DNA of 10,488 nt from Chlorobiales bacterium (GTDB lineage: Bacteria > Bacteroidota > Chlorobiia > Chlorobiales > Chlorobiaceae): contig JAKSDB010000134.1 in NCBI GenBank assembly GCA_022360415.1, positions 1 through 10,488 of the forward strand, read 5' to 3'. The number at the start of each line of letters is the position of its first letter. Positions within the stretch are counted from its first letter, which is position 1. Made by a program: the position numbers and the translations under genes. This document shows, piece after piece, positions 1 to 6,810 of the stretch. Under the pieces are notes generated by a model. It ran no database searches. It saw nothing but the letters and a program-made list of their open reading frames with translations, and was not told the origin of the DNA.

Positions 1-1
1 G

Positions 2-463
2 CTTTCCGATGTGCTGATAGAGGAAGGAATAAGGGTGGCATGCGTGACGACACTTGACAAACTTGGAACAGTCAGGCTCCTGACAACGGTGGAAGAGGTG
101 AAGAGAACGCTTGAAACCAAACCACTCGATCTCATCGCCTATCAGGGTAAAATGGGCTGGGAGTCACTGATCAAGTTCCCTGAAACCATAGCGATGCAGA
201 CCCGGAAATTTACCGAAGGCAAGCTGAATGCCTGGCAGCTCATCACCGATATTGCCGGAGCGGTAACCGGCGCTCTTGAGCTGGTTGGCAAGGCAATCCA
301 GGGAACCCTGGGCTGGCAGGAGAAAACAAAAACCTTTACCAGGGATTATGTCGAGCACCTGCCGGATGAGAAAGAGAACGGTGCGAATCAGCAGGCCGGT
401 ACAAAGACCTCTCCCGAAATACACGAATCCCTGAAACTGCGCAAGCACGCTCCGGTGAACTGA
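2..463 (+). CDS. Chlorosome envelope Fe-S protein, CsmI/CsmJ/CsmX family (5'-truncated, C-terminal part)
   Basis: The reading frame is open from the window edge, so the start and most of the N-terminal ferredoxin domain lie upstream. The visible part begins just before the last ferredoxin cluster cysteine (in RVACVTT, codon 41-43). It then shows a chlorosome-protein-like segment containing EGKLNAWQLITDIAG and a hydrophobic, glycine/alanine-rich stretch, followed by a hydrophilic tail. It is clearly paralogous to the next gene: the LACQT and EGKLNPVTSIQNIA segments of that protein line up with this one at equivalent spacing. In green sulfur bacteria these proteins sit in the chlorosome envelope and are thought to carry electrons or control the redox-dependent quenching of bacteriochlorophyll. 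Which of CsmI, CsmJ or CsmX this is cannot be told from the fragment. A GTG at position 11 is internal to the domain and is not the true start. Confidence 0.75.
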   Translation, partial: LSDVLIEEGIRVACVTTLDKLGTVRLLTTVEEVKRTLETKPLDLIAYQGKMGWESLIKFPETIAMQTRKFTEGKLNAWQLITDIAGAVTGALELVGKAIQGTLGWQEKTKTFTRDYVEHLPDEKENGANQQAGTKTSPEIHESLKLRKHAPVN

Positions 464-472
464 CACCGGAGC
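449..472 (+). terminator. Perfect 9-bp hairpin across the stop codon of the first gene
   Basis: GCTCCGGTG (449-457) and CACCGGAGC (464-472) form a perfect 9-bp, GC-rich stem with a 6-nt loop. The loop contains the TGA stop codon (461-463). No U-tract follows (ATCTGTTC), so it is not a classical intrinsic terminator. It could be a weak terminator, an mRNA 3'-end stabiliser, or a structure that lowers expression of the downstream paralogue. Confidence 0.4.
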
Positions 473-564
473 ATCTGTTCAAGAGACCGGCCGCGGTCAT
501 GTTGTATAAAAAAACCCGTTGCGGAAAAAATATTTATATTTGAAGAAAATAAACCTTTGGGATC

Positions 565-1251
565 ATGCGTATTTACATCAATGACATGGCCTGCGAAGCA
601 CGGCCGGGGGATATTCTCCTCGATGCGGCCAAACGGAGCAAAAGTCATATCGGCTACATTTGCGGCGGCAGCGGCATATGCCAGAGCTGCTTTGTCTACG
701 TGCAGGAAGGAATGGACTGTTTATCGGAACAGAGCGACGTTGAAAAGGCTTTTATTTCCGACAAGCTTACAGAGGCAGGAGGAAGATTGGCTTGTCAAAC
801 AAAAATCGTAAAGGATGGCAATATACGCGTGCTGTCGAGAGCGGAAATGTTCCGCCGTACGGTTCTTGGCCTGAACGTTCCCGGTTTTGTCACTTACGCA
901 CAGACGATCGGCTATAATGTTGTCAACCAACTGCCTTCGGGAATAGGTAATATTGTCAATCGTCTCAGGGAAGGCAAGCTCAATCCTGTAACATCCATCC
1001 AGAATATCGCAAGGGGGCTTGATCCTGCATCCCGGCTGCTTGGGAAAAGTCTTTTTGAAACCTTCCCGTTTCTTCAGGGACCTGCGGATATAGCAGGTGC
1101 CGGCACAAAAGCTCTGTTTGAGGGCGTATCAAACACGATTTGCAGTCTATCAGGCGGCACGCTGCATCTTCCCGGCACAACATGCAAATCCTGTGAGAAA
1201 GAGCCCCGGCTAGAAAAGGTTCATATCAAAACCGGTTCTGGGAAGAAATAG
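565..1251 (+). CDS. Chlorosome envelope [2Fe-2S] protein, CsmI/CsmJ/CsmX family
   Basis: This 228-aa protein has two parts. Residues 1-85 form an adrenodoxin-like [2Fe-2S] ferredoxin domain with cluster cysteines C33, C39, C42 and C77 (CX5CX2C, then X34, then C), including the typical YICGGSGICQSC loop. Residues 95-195 are a glycine/alanine-rich segment of the chlorosome-protein type, with EGKLNPVTSIQNIARG. The length fits the CsmI/J/X family of green sulfur bacteria, whose members lie in the chlorosome envelope and are proposed to mediate redox control of energy transfer. There is no signal peptide, as expected for a protein on the cytoplasmic chlorosome. Additional cysteines are C10, C52, C193 and a C-terminal CXXC (C207, C210). 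The ATG at 565 directly precedes the conserved MRIYIND beta-strand, but only a poor Shine-Dalgarno precedes it. The gene lies 101 bp after its paralogue. The exact family member was not assigned. Confidence 0.8.
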   Translation: MRIYINDMACEARPGDILLDAAKRSKSHIGYICGGSGICQSCFVYVQEGMDCLSEQSDVEKAFISDKLTEAGGRLACQTKIVKDGNIRVLSRAEMFRRTVLGLNVPGFVTYAQTIGYNVVNQLPSGIGNIVNRLREGKLNPVTSIQNIARGLDPASRLLGKSLFETFPFLQGPADIAGAGTKALFEGVSNTICSLSGGTLHLPGTTCKSCEKEPRLEKVHIKTGSGKK

Positions 1252-1406
1252 TTTGCATTTTTTTGCAGGCAAAGCCGGAAAACAGCTAAACAAACAGGGT
1301 TCGACCTTGTGCGAGGGATATTTCCGTTTCATGAAGAGATCTATCTTGTCAGATTTCACGAGGTATAGAGACCGAAATGGAAATCAAATGAAATGACTTG
1401 GAGTGG

Positions 1407-2108
1407 ATGGAATATTCGGTTGAAATTTTACGCTTCGATCCCGAAAAAGACCGCTCACCCTATTACCAGAGTTTTCTTGTGGATGCCGCCCTGAATGAAA
1501 GGGTGCTTGATGTTTTGTTGAAAATCAGGTCTGAACAGGATAGCACGCTTGCATTGAGAAAATCCTGCGGTCATGGTGTCTGCGGTAGTGATGCCATGCT
1601 GATTAACGGTGAAAATCGCCTTGCCTGCGCGACACTGCTGAAAGACCTGCAAGGCAAAAGTATTCGTATTGAACCGCTTCCCGGTGCTGCCATCGAAAAA
1701 GATCTTGTCATAAACACTGATCCTTTCTGGGAAAAAAACCGGGAAGTCATGCCGTATCTGATCAACCCCAACCCGCCTCCGGACAGGGAACGGCTCCAGA
1801 GTCCTGCAGAACATGAGCTAATAGCTGAATCCACCAGATGTATACTCTGCGGAGCCTGTACACAAGCCTGTCCGACTTCCTGGTCAAATGAAAACTATCT
1901 TGGCCCTGCCGCTCTTTTGAAAGCATACAGGTTCATTTTTGATTCACGTGACCATGCAAGGCAGGAAAGACTGGAAAAAGTTGCTTCGGATCGTGGGATC
2001 TGGAAATGTTACACCATATACAATTGTGTAGAAGCATGTCCGAAAGAAATCGACATAACCTGGCACATCACCCGGCTGAAAAAAGCTGCGCTCGGCACAC
2101 GACAGTAA
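1407..2108 (+). CDS. sdhB: Succinate dehydrogenase/fumarate reductase iron-sulfur subunit (SdhB/FrdB)
   Basis: This 233-aa protein is a full-length complex II electron-transfer subunit carrying electrons from the flavoprotein to the membrane quinone site. The N-terminal [2Fe-2S] domain has C54, C59, D62 and C74 (SCGHGVCGSD); Asp at the third ligand position also occurs in E. coli SdhB. The C-terminal domain has the [4Fe-4S] ligands C145, C148, C151 and C155 (CILCGACTQACP) and the [3Fe-4S] ligands C201, C207 and C211 (CYTIYNCVEACP). Neither sdhA nor sdhC is adjacent: a chlorosome gene lies upstream and an alanine dehydrogenase-family gene downstream. The start was set at ATG 1407, with a short-spaced GGAG at 1400-1403; an in-frame TTG at 1398 would add three residues. 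Two quinone-site residues of E. coli SdhB, W164 and H207, appear as S160 and Y202, which may relate to menaquinone use (inference). The 155 bp upstream show no convincing gene or promoter. Confidence 0.9.
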   Translation: MEYSVEILRFDPEKDRSPYYQSFLVDAALNERVLDVLLKIRSEQDSTLALRKSCGHGVCGSDAMLINGENRLACATLLKDLQGKSIRIEPLPGAAIEKDLVINTDPFWEKNREVMPYLINPNPPPDRERLQSPAEHELIAESTRCILCGACTQACPTSWSNENYLGPAALLKAYRFIFDSRDHARQERLEKVASDRGIWKCYTIYNCVEACPKEIDITWHITRLKKAALGTRQ

Positions 2109-2161
2109 CCTGCCGCTTTCTTGCAGGAGCAGTGTAACCACAACCTTTTTTCGAAAAAATC

Positions 2162-3382
2162 ATGGGATACAGCGGAGGGTTTGAAGGCATAGAATATGAC
2201 CTGGGCGTAAAGACCCTGGAGCGATGGCTTATCAAGCCGGATAAAAAGATGAACATCGCTATCGGAATCCCCAAAGAACGGGCCAACGACGAGCGCAGGG
2301 TTGCTCTTTCTCCGGCAGGGGTTAAAATTCTCAATGAAAACGGTGTGCAGGTACTGGTAGAAAAGGATGCCGGATCTGCGAGTAATTTTACTGACGAAGA
2401 GTATGCAGAAGTGGGAGCCTATATCACAGACTCAACGGAAACACTTTACGAAAACGCCAATGTCATTGTAAAAGTCTCCCCGCCCCAGTCACAGGAAGCT
2501 GTTTTTTTCAGGCAAAACCAGATGCTGATCTCCGCCCTGCACCTCGGTTCGATAAACAAATCATTGATCAAAACATTTCTTGATAAAAACATTACAGCCC
2601 TGGGCTTTGAGTTTATCGAAACAAGGGATGGAGAACTGCCGATTGTAAGGACATTGAGTGAAATAGCAGGATCACTTGCCATCCAGACCGCTGCGAAATA
2701 CCTCGAAACAGGCTATGGCGGCAGCGGCATACTCCTTGGAGGCATTGCCGGTGTACCGCCGGCGCACATTACCATTATCGGTGCCGGGACCGTTGGCTTG
2801 TTTGCAGCCCAGGATGCTCTGGGGCTTGGTGCGCAGGTTACAGTCATTGACAAGGAGATCAACCGGCTGCGCCGTTTCGAGGCATTTTTCAATCGCCACA
2901 TTGTTACTGCTATCGCCAATGACCACTACATTTCCGAAGTCGCAAGAATATCGGATGTCATGATAGGCGCCCTCAGCCCCAAACAGAAAGTCATCAAGCA
3001 TATCGTCAGTGAAGATGTCGTTAAAACCATGCGCCCCGGCTCGGTCATTATCGACGTTTCAATCGATCAGGGAGCCTGTTTCGCTACCAGCAGGCACACA
3101 ACGCACACAAACCCGATTTTCGTAAAGCATGGCGTTGCGCATTATTGCGTGCCGAACATACCCTCGGCAGTCGCAAGAACAGCCTCGTTTGCCCTGACCA
3201 ACACGCTGCTGCCTTTCCTGATGAAACTCACTGCATATGAAACCATCACGGAAATCCTGTGGAACAGCCACAGCCTCCGCAAGGGGACCTATACATTTAA
3301 AGGATATGTAACACAGAAACCTCTTGCTGAAATTACCGACCTCCCCTGTCGCGAAATCGATATGCTGCTGGCGACAGGATAA
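2162..3382 (+). CDS. ald: Alanine dehydrogenase family protein
   Basis: This 406-aa protein belongs to the alanine dehydrogenase/PntA-like family, which interconverts L-alanine and pyruvate plus ammonia using NAD(H) in the cytoplasm. A roughly 30-residue N-terminal extension precedes the usual start, MNIAIGIPKE (M30). Visible landmarks are R46 in IGIPKERANDERRV (equivalent to R15 of the Mycobacterium enzyme), H127 (H96), E150 (E118), the Rossmann glycines G207-x-G209-xx-G212, and D302 in VSIDQGACF (D270). The family ending is present (ARTASFALTNTLLPF). The position equivalent to catalytic K75 is S106 (VKVSPP in place of VKVKEP), while the preceding lysine, K104, is kept. The ATG at 2162 lacks a clear Shine-Dalgarno; ATG 2249 is an alternative, but the extension is in frame and looks coding (YSGGFEGIEYDLGVKTLE). 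The gap to sdhB is 53 bp, so cotranscription is possible. Reaction direction and true activity are inferred. Confidence 0.83.
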   Translation: MGYSGGFEGIEYDLGVKTLERWLIKPDKKMNIAIGIPKERANDERRVALSPAGVKILNENGVQVLVEKDAGSASNFTDEEYAEVGAYITDSTETLYENANVIVKVSPPQSQEAVFFRQNQMLISALHLGSINKSLIKTFLDKNITALGFEFIETRDGELPIVRTLSEIAGSLAIQTAAKYLETGYGGSGILLGGIAGVPPAHITIIGAGTVGLFAAQDALGLGAQVTVIDKEINRLRRFEAFFNRHIVTAIANDHYISEVARISDVMIGALSPKQKVIKHIVSEDVVKTMRPGSVIIDVSIDQGACFATSRHTTHTNPIFVKHGVAHYCVPNIPSAVARTASFALTNTLLPFLMKLTAYETITEILWNSHSLRKGTYTFKGYVTQKPLAEITDLPCREIDMLLATG

Positions 3383-3404
3383 GGCACTGCCGCCCCCGGC
3401 CTTA
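3380..3404. other. Small inverted repeat joining the two convergent stop codons
   Basis: TAAGGC (3380-3385) and GCCTTA (3399-3404) are perfect complements separated by 13 nt. Each arm contains the stop codon of one of the convergent genes: TAA of the alanine dehydrogenase on + and TAA of crtH on minus. There is no U-run. With only 19 bp between the genes, this is the only structure available for separating the transcripts, and it is weak. Confidence 0.25.
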
Positions 3405-4913
3405 CAGATATTCCAGTGGATTTCCGAGTTTTCTCGCGACATAGGACGCGCAGGACACACCTGAATATGTCACGGCAATAACACCCTGGCCGGGGAAGGT
3501 GCTGTCCCCGGTAGCGTACAGGTCTTTGACAACGGTGCGGTTTTGCGGTTTCTGCAGAACATTCTGGCCCGGATACAACAAAGGCCCATAGGAACCCTTG
3601 TAACGATTGAGATATCGTTCATTCGTCAAGGGAGTCGCCAACACTTTGACCTCGATGGCATCTGCAAGACCCGGAAGGATTTTTTCGGTTCTTTGAATCA
3701 CCGAATCGCCAAACGCTTCTTTGGCCTTCCTGTATTCACCACCCCTTTTTTGACATGTATCCCAACGACACACCTCGTCTGTTACGAACGCATGGACGAC
3801 ATGCCGGCCGGCAGGAGCAAGTGACGGATCGAGAATGGATGGAGCGGAAAAATAGACCGTACCGCCAAGCTTGTCATACTGTTCCCAATCGTCCACAAGA
3901 ATATGATGCACATTGAAACCTTCAGGAAGAACGGCCGCATCAACCCCCAGATATAACTGGAACCAGCTTGGAGCACGAAGAAATCTGTCCTCGGGAACTT
4001 TGAAGGCAGGATTTTTTACAAGGCGATTGAATGTATCCCACACAGTAGCGTTGGAAATAACCGCTTTGGCCGTAAAGACCTCTCCGGTACCGAGCCGCAC
4101 ACCTTCAGCCCTGCCGTTTTGCAAAAGAATTTCTTCGACTTCACACCCGAGCTCGACTTTACCGCCATATTTCCTGATTCCTTCACACAAACCTGCAGGA
4201 ATTGCCCCCGCACCTCCTGCCGGATAGTTGATCCCTCCATGATGACGATCCGCGAGACATATCCCGGCATTGACCAGAGGAGTCGAAAGTGCATCCTGCA
4301 CAGCCCAGGAATAGGCTTCTATGTCGATAAACCTGAGCAGCTCACCATCCCTTATGTATTTCCTCGCCGTTTTTCCCATCGACCTGAAAGTTTTGACAGC
4401 AAGAGCCATTGTTTTACCGGGGTTTTTCAACCCAACCTGAAGAATATGTACAATATCCTCAAGGGAACCGGCGGGAAGGGCACTGAGAATCTCATAAACC
4501 TCTTCCAGCTCCCGGTAAAAGGCCCGGATACCTGCCGCCTCATGAGGGAAACGGCTTATCAGTGCGCCGAGAAACCGTTCTCTTTCATAAAAGACGGGAA
4601 CATCAAATCCGTCAGGCAGGTGGTAATGGATCTGTACCGGATCGGGTATGGTTGGAAGATTGATGCCAAGCCGCCTGAATATTCTTGTATGCAGATTGAG
4701 TGTCCCGCTGCTTTCTCCTTCGGCAAAACCATAAAACACTGAAGCACCGGTATCAAACGTATACCCCCTGCGTATAAATGAAGCGCAGCTTCCGCCCGGA
4801 TAGCTGTTTTTTTCAAAAACAAGTGTTGAAAATCCTCTTTCCTGAAGAAGCGCGGCCGCCGTTAATCCACCTATTCCGGCACCTACTATGATCACGTCCG
4901 CAGAACAAGGCAT
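3402..4913 (-). CDS. crtH: Carotenoid cis-trans isomerase (CrtH/CrtISO type)
   Basis: This 503-aa FAD-dependent protein of the phytoene desaturase superfamily matches the CrtISO/CrtH branch. The N-terminal dinucleotide-binding motif is VIIVGAGIGGLTAAALL (residues 7-23), followed by an acidic residue at the second strand end (LVFEK). The C-terminal FAD motif is ATGDSTFPGQG (467-477). Segments typical of cyanobacterial/plant-type isomerases are present: TFDTGASVFYGF, TIPDPVQIHYHLP, SRFPHEAAGIRAFY, DRHHGGINYPAGG and SNATVWDTF. In green sulfur bacteria, CrtP and CrtQ desaturation yields poly-cis products, which CrtH isomerises to all-trans lycopene on the way to chlorobactene or isorenieratene carotenoids of the chlorosome. 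No other crt gene is in the window. The ATG at 4913 fits the family start, and no clear Shine-Dalgarno precedes it. A bacterial CrtI-type desaturase is the main alternative but fits less well. Confidence 0.9.
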   Translation of the reverse strand: MPCSADVIIVGAGIGGLTAAALLQERGFSTLVFEKNSYPGGSCASFIRRGYTFDTGASVFYGFAEGESSGTLNLHTRIFRRLGINLPTIPDPVQIHYHLPDGFDVPVFYERERFLGALISRFPHEAAGIRAFYRELEEVYEILSALPAGSLEDIVHILQVGLKNPGKTMALAVKTFRSMGKTARKYIRDGELLRFIDIEAYSWAVQDALSTPLVNAGICLADRHHGGINYPAGGAGAIPAGLCEGIRKYGGKVELGCEVEEILLQNGRAEGVRLGTGEVFTAKAVISNATVWDTFNRLVKNPAFKVPEDRFLRAPSWFQLYLGVDAAVLPEGFNVHHILVDDWEQYDKLGGTVYFSAPSILDPSLAPAGRHVVHAFVTDEVCRWDTCQKRGGEYRKAKEAFGDSVIQRTEKILPGLADAIEVKVLATPLTNERYLNRYKGSYGPLLYPGQNVLQKPQNRTVVKDLYATGDSTFPGQGVIAVTYSGVSCASYVARKLGNPLEYL

Positions 4914-4960
4914 TTATCAGTAATGCAAACCGGTTATCATTGCTCTAAACTCTATTAAAA

Positions 4961-4990
4961 TTGATTCTTATATTTTTAGTAGTTTATTAC
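4961..4990 (+). promoter_or_regulatory. Candidate promoter of the ECF sigma operon
   Basis: TTGATT (4961-4966) is followed after 18 nt by TATTAC (4985-4990), matching 4 of 6 bases at each box of the housekeeping consensus. The site lies about 60 bp before the chosen start. I saw no GGAA/GTT-type autoregulatory ECF promoter in this gap. Confidence 0.3.
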
Positions 4991-4994
4991 ACAA
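4967..4994 (-). promoter_or_regulatory. Candidate crtH promoter
   Basis: Read on the minus strand, TTGTGT (4994-4989) is followed after 16 nt by TATAAG (4972-4967), a 5/6 match to TATAAT. The -10 box lies about 54 bp before the crtH ATG. It physically overlaps the candidate promoter on the + strand. Confidence 0.4.
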
Positions 4995-5048
4995 GGTGAT
5001 GATATCAAGCGGACGGTCAGGTTATTGAACACTTATCGAATTACGAAT

Positions 5049-5681
5049 ATGCCGAGTTCTTCAAAGAAAAAAAATGCTCCTGTGCAAAAAAACACCCTTT
5101 CCGAGAAGGAAAAGCTCAAACAGAAAGAGTTTCAGGAAGAAGCTGTCGAGCACATCAATGCGCTCTACAACTACGCATTACATCTTACGATGAATCCTGA
5201 TGATGCACACGACCTTGTTCAGGAAACCTACCTTAAAGCATATAAATTTTTCGATTCCTTTGAAAAGGGAACCAACTGCAAGGCGTGGCTGTTTAAAATC
5301 CTTAAAAACAATTACATCAACAAATTCAGGAAAAACGCTCGCGAACCTGGAAAGGTTGACTATGATCTGATCAAGGATTTTTATCATTCAATCAAGGACA
5401 GCCAAAGCGATAGTGAAGACCTTAACGCTGGTTATTTCAGGTCACTGATGCATGATGAGGTATATCAGGCTTTAAGTTCTCTGCCTGAAGAATTTAAGGA
5501 AGTCATACAATTATGTGATATTGAGGGTTTTACGTATGAGGAGATTGCAAACATGGTTGAAAGCCCGATAGGAACAGTAAGATCAAGGCTGTACAGAGGA
5601 AGAAAACTGTTACGCAACAGGCTGAATGATTTTGCAAAAAAACACGGGTACAATACCGAGGACGACGAAGCCCGCCAATAA
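5049..5681 (+). CDS. ECF-family RNA polymerase sigma factor (SigR/RpoE-like)
   Basis: This protein is 210 aa from ATG 5049; an in-frame TTG at 5025 would give 218 aa. After a lysine-rich N-terminus it shows the region 2 features of ECF sigma factors ([33 protein letters not shown], then [18 protein letters not shown]). After a linker comes the region 4 helix-turn-helix ([26 protein letters not shown], then [20 protein letters not shown]). The region 4 sequence, notably the [11 protein letters not shown] recognition helix, resembles the SigR-type group that pairs with zinc anti-sigma factors. It would redirect RNA polymerase core to stress promoters when released by its partner. The gene for that partner follows after 28 bp. 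No Shine-Dalgarno was seen at either candidate start. The specific regulon cannot be read from this window. Confidence 0.88.
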   Translation: MPSSSKKKNAPVQKNTLSEKEKLKQKEFQEEAVEHINALYNYALHLTMNPDDAHDLVQETYLKAYKFFDSFEKGTNCKAWLFKILKNNYINKFRKNAREPGKVDYDLIKDFYHSIKDSQSDSEDLNAGYFRSLMHDEVYQALSSLPEEFKEVIQLCDIEGFTYEEIANMVESPIGTVRSRLYRGRKLLRNRLNDFAKKHGYNTEDDEARQ

Positions 5682-5709
5682 TCACATAACACATGAATCA
5701 ATCTGTACC

Positions 5710-5937
5710 ATGAATTGCACAGACGCCCAGACCCTTATGAGCGCAGCTGTGGATGGCGAGTTGACGCTCAAAGAACAAAAAGGTTTTGAAAAGCACATAC
5801 TTTCCTGTCCCTCCTGTTCAGCCGAATTTGAAGAAGCCCAAAAAACAAAAAGCATTATCAGGGAAAAAATCATCAGGTTCAAGGCGCCTCAATCCCTGGT
5901 AAAGTCCATTCTTAAACTCAGCGATTCCCCTCACTGA
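5710..5937 (+). CDS. Zinc-binding anti-sigma factor (zf-HC2/ZAS type, RsrA-like), soluble
   Basis: This 75-aa protein carries the anti-sigma zinc finger: C3 near the N-terminus, then H29-x3-C33-x2-C36 (HILSCPSC). The [15 protein letters not shown] context is typical of mycothiol/redox-type anti-sigma factors. It has no membrane segment, so it would act in the cytoplasm, holding the adjacent ECF sigma factor until thiol oxidation or zinc loss disrupts binding, as known for RsrA/SigR. The start was chosen at ATG 5710 because it places C3 correctly and removes the overlap with the sigma gene that a longer frame would create. There is no Shine-Dalgarno; it is probably cotranscribed and translationally coupled to the sigma gene. 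It is too short for a sensor domain beyond the zinc finger. Confidence 0.85.
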   Translation: MNCTDAQTLMSAAVDGELTLKEQKGFEKHILSCPSCSAEFEEAQKTKSIIREKIIRFKAPQSLVKSILKLSDSPH

Positions 5938-6003
5938 CTCCCCCGAAACAAAACTACCCCCGACCACAAAGATTTGTTACACAAAGAAAAAAAATTTTTG
6001 TGT

Positions 6004-6033
6004 TTGAATTGTATGAATAAATAACTATATAAT
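6004..6033 (+). promoter_or_regulatory. Promoter of the ArsR-family gene
   Basis: TTGAAT (6004-6009) is followed after 18 nt by a perfect TATAAT (6028-6033). It sits 70 bp before the ATG in an AT-rich stretch. An ATTGT (6008-6012) in the spacer and an ACAAT (6041-6045) just past the -10 flank the core promoter and could serve as operator half-sites (inference). Confidence 0.6.
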
Positions 6034-6102
6034 CGTCACAACAATCGATTCTCCCCCTCTCACACACAGCGCTTCCGACAGCACTGAATTAACTCTTGAC
6101 TT

Positions 6103-6480
6103 ATGGGCAACAAAATCACTATTGACGAAGAAGAGGTTAAAAAATGGAACCTCAGAATGCCTGAAGAGATGCTGACCGCAGTTGCCAACCGCTTCAAGCT
6201 GCTTTCAGAACCCATGCGTCTTAAAATCCTCAGAACCCTTTGCGAAAGCGAAAGAACAGTGCAGGAAATCGTCAACCAGATCAATGCAAGCCAGGCCAAT
6301 GTATCGAAACATCTTGCGCTGATGCATGACAACGGTATTGTAAACCGGAGAAAAGAAGGATTGAAATGCTATTACAGCATCGCTGATGACAGCATAATCT
6401 TTGCCTGTTACCTGATTTCGAAAAGTGTCGTAGAGAGCCTTCAGGACAGGCTCAGCTGGCTCCAGAAAGTAGAAAGCTGA
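6103..6480 (+). CDS. ArsR/SmtB-family winged-helix transcriptional regulator
   Basis: This 125-aa protein carries the ArsR winged helix. It shows [19 protein letters not shown] (helices 2-3, residues 28-46), a recognition helix with [18 protein letters not shown] (63-80) and a beta-wing [15 protein letters not shown] (81-95). The usual metal box ELCVCD is absent: only C47 remains near that place, with C89 and C102 further on. The inducer could be a thiol, sulfur or other signal and cannot be deduced. The cysteine positions do not match the persulfide sensors SqrR/BigR, whose cysteine lies earlier in the helix. It has its own promoter and precedes a long spacer leading to hsp20, so regulation of itself or of that region is plausible but unproven. 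The ATG at 6103 has no clear Shine-Dalgarno. Confidence 0.87.
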   Translation: MGNKITIDEEEVKKWNLRMPEEMLTAVANRFKLLSEPMRLKILRTLCESERTVQEIVNQINASQANVSKHLALMHDNGIVNRRKEGLKCYYSIADDSIIFACYLISKSVVESLQDRLSWLQKVES

Positions 6481-6527
6481 TTACCGCTCCTTACGTTACG
6501 ATTATCAAACATTGCAGTTCTGCCACC

Positions 6528-6547
6528 GAACGATCGTTCACAATTGT
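6528..6547. promoter_or_regulatory. Adjacent palindromes GAACGATCGTTC and ACAATTGT
   Basis: GAACGATCGTTC (6528-6539) is a perfect 12-bp palindrome and abuts ACAATTGT (6540-6547), a perfect 8-bp one. They begin 48 bp after the stop of the ArsR-type gene. Preceded by C, the first reads CGAAC-N4-GTTC, close to the Gram-positive LexA/DinR box. The binding protein is unknown. Confidence 0.4.
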
Positions 6548-6795
6548 TAACACATCATTCCAGAAAGCTCCCTCTCCACATTGCCCTCCCATTCACATCC
6601 AGCTTTTGCCCATCCCACATCACTTTTTTTTTACACTCGGAAGCTCGCCTCCGTTTCTTCTTCAGCCCGACTCAATCTTCCACGAAATTAAAATATGTAA
6701 CAGCGTTGACCCTGCAGGGCTGTCTCGCCAGCCGGCTCTCCCAACCCTGCACACAGTATAGAACACAACTCCTCCCACAGTACTTCTGTCATAGA

Positions 6796-6810
6796 CATTG
6801 TCAGACAATG
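6796..6810. promoter_or_regulatory. Perfect inverted repeat CATTGTC-A-GACAATG, candidate operator
   Basis: Two 7-bp arms are separated by one base, a typical size for a dimeric repressor site. A further CTGACAAT copy of the half-site lies at 6843-6850. The repeat is about 200 bp upstream of hsp20 and roughly 80 bp upstream of its candidate promoter. The ATTGT/ACAAT core also occurs around the promoter of the ArsR-type gene. Confidence 0.45.

Noticed and set aside
485..498. GACCG-GCCG-CGGTC hairpin upstream of the second chlorosome gene
   Set aside because: Only 5 bp of stem and no U-tract; the neighbouring 449-472 hairpin is far stronger.
535..542. Bacteroidetes-type -7 element (TATATTTG, TAnnTTTG) before the second chlorosome gene
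   Set aside because: No TTG element at the required distance upstream; AT-rich sequence alone is not enough.
1252..1406. Possible promoter for sdhB (TTGTCA and TATAGA near 1350-1370)
   Set aside because: The spacing is only about 12 nt, and no other pair in this gap had acceptable boxes with 16-18 nt between them.
4119..4742. A 207-codon frame on + antisense to crtH
   Set aside because: It lies wholly inside a gene with strong family matches on the other strand, and its translation shows no domain. It is a codon-bias shadow.
5626..5709. Longer N-terminus for the anti-sigma factor, starting inside the sigma gene
   Set aside because: The added residues are unlike the family, and the zinc-finger cysteine C3 is placed correctly by ATG 5710.
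5693..5713. Six-codon ORF (MNQSVP) overlapping the anti-sigma start as ATGA
   Set aside because: It could be a coupling or leader peptide, but it has no Shine-Dalgarno and is short enough to occur by chance.
5979..6003. ACACAAA/TTTGTGT inverted repeat after the anti-sigma gene as a terminator
   Set aside because: The stem is almost all A-T, the T-run is inside the stem, and the sequence merges into the promoter of the ArsR-type gene.
6103..6480. ArsR protein as a persulfide sensor of the SqrR/BigR kind
   Set aside because: Attractive in a sulfide oxidiser, but C47 lies about three residues after the SqrR/BigR cysteine position and C102 does not clearly match the second one.
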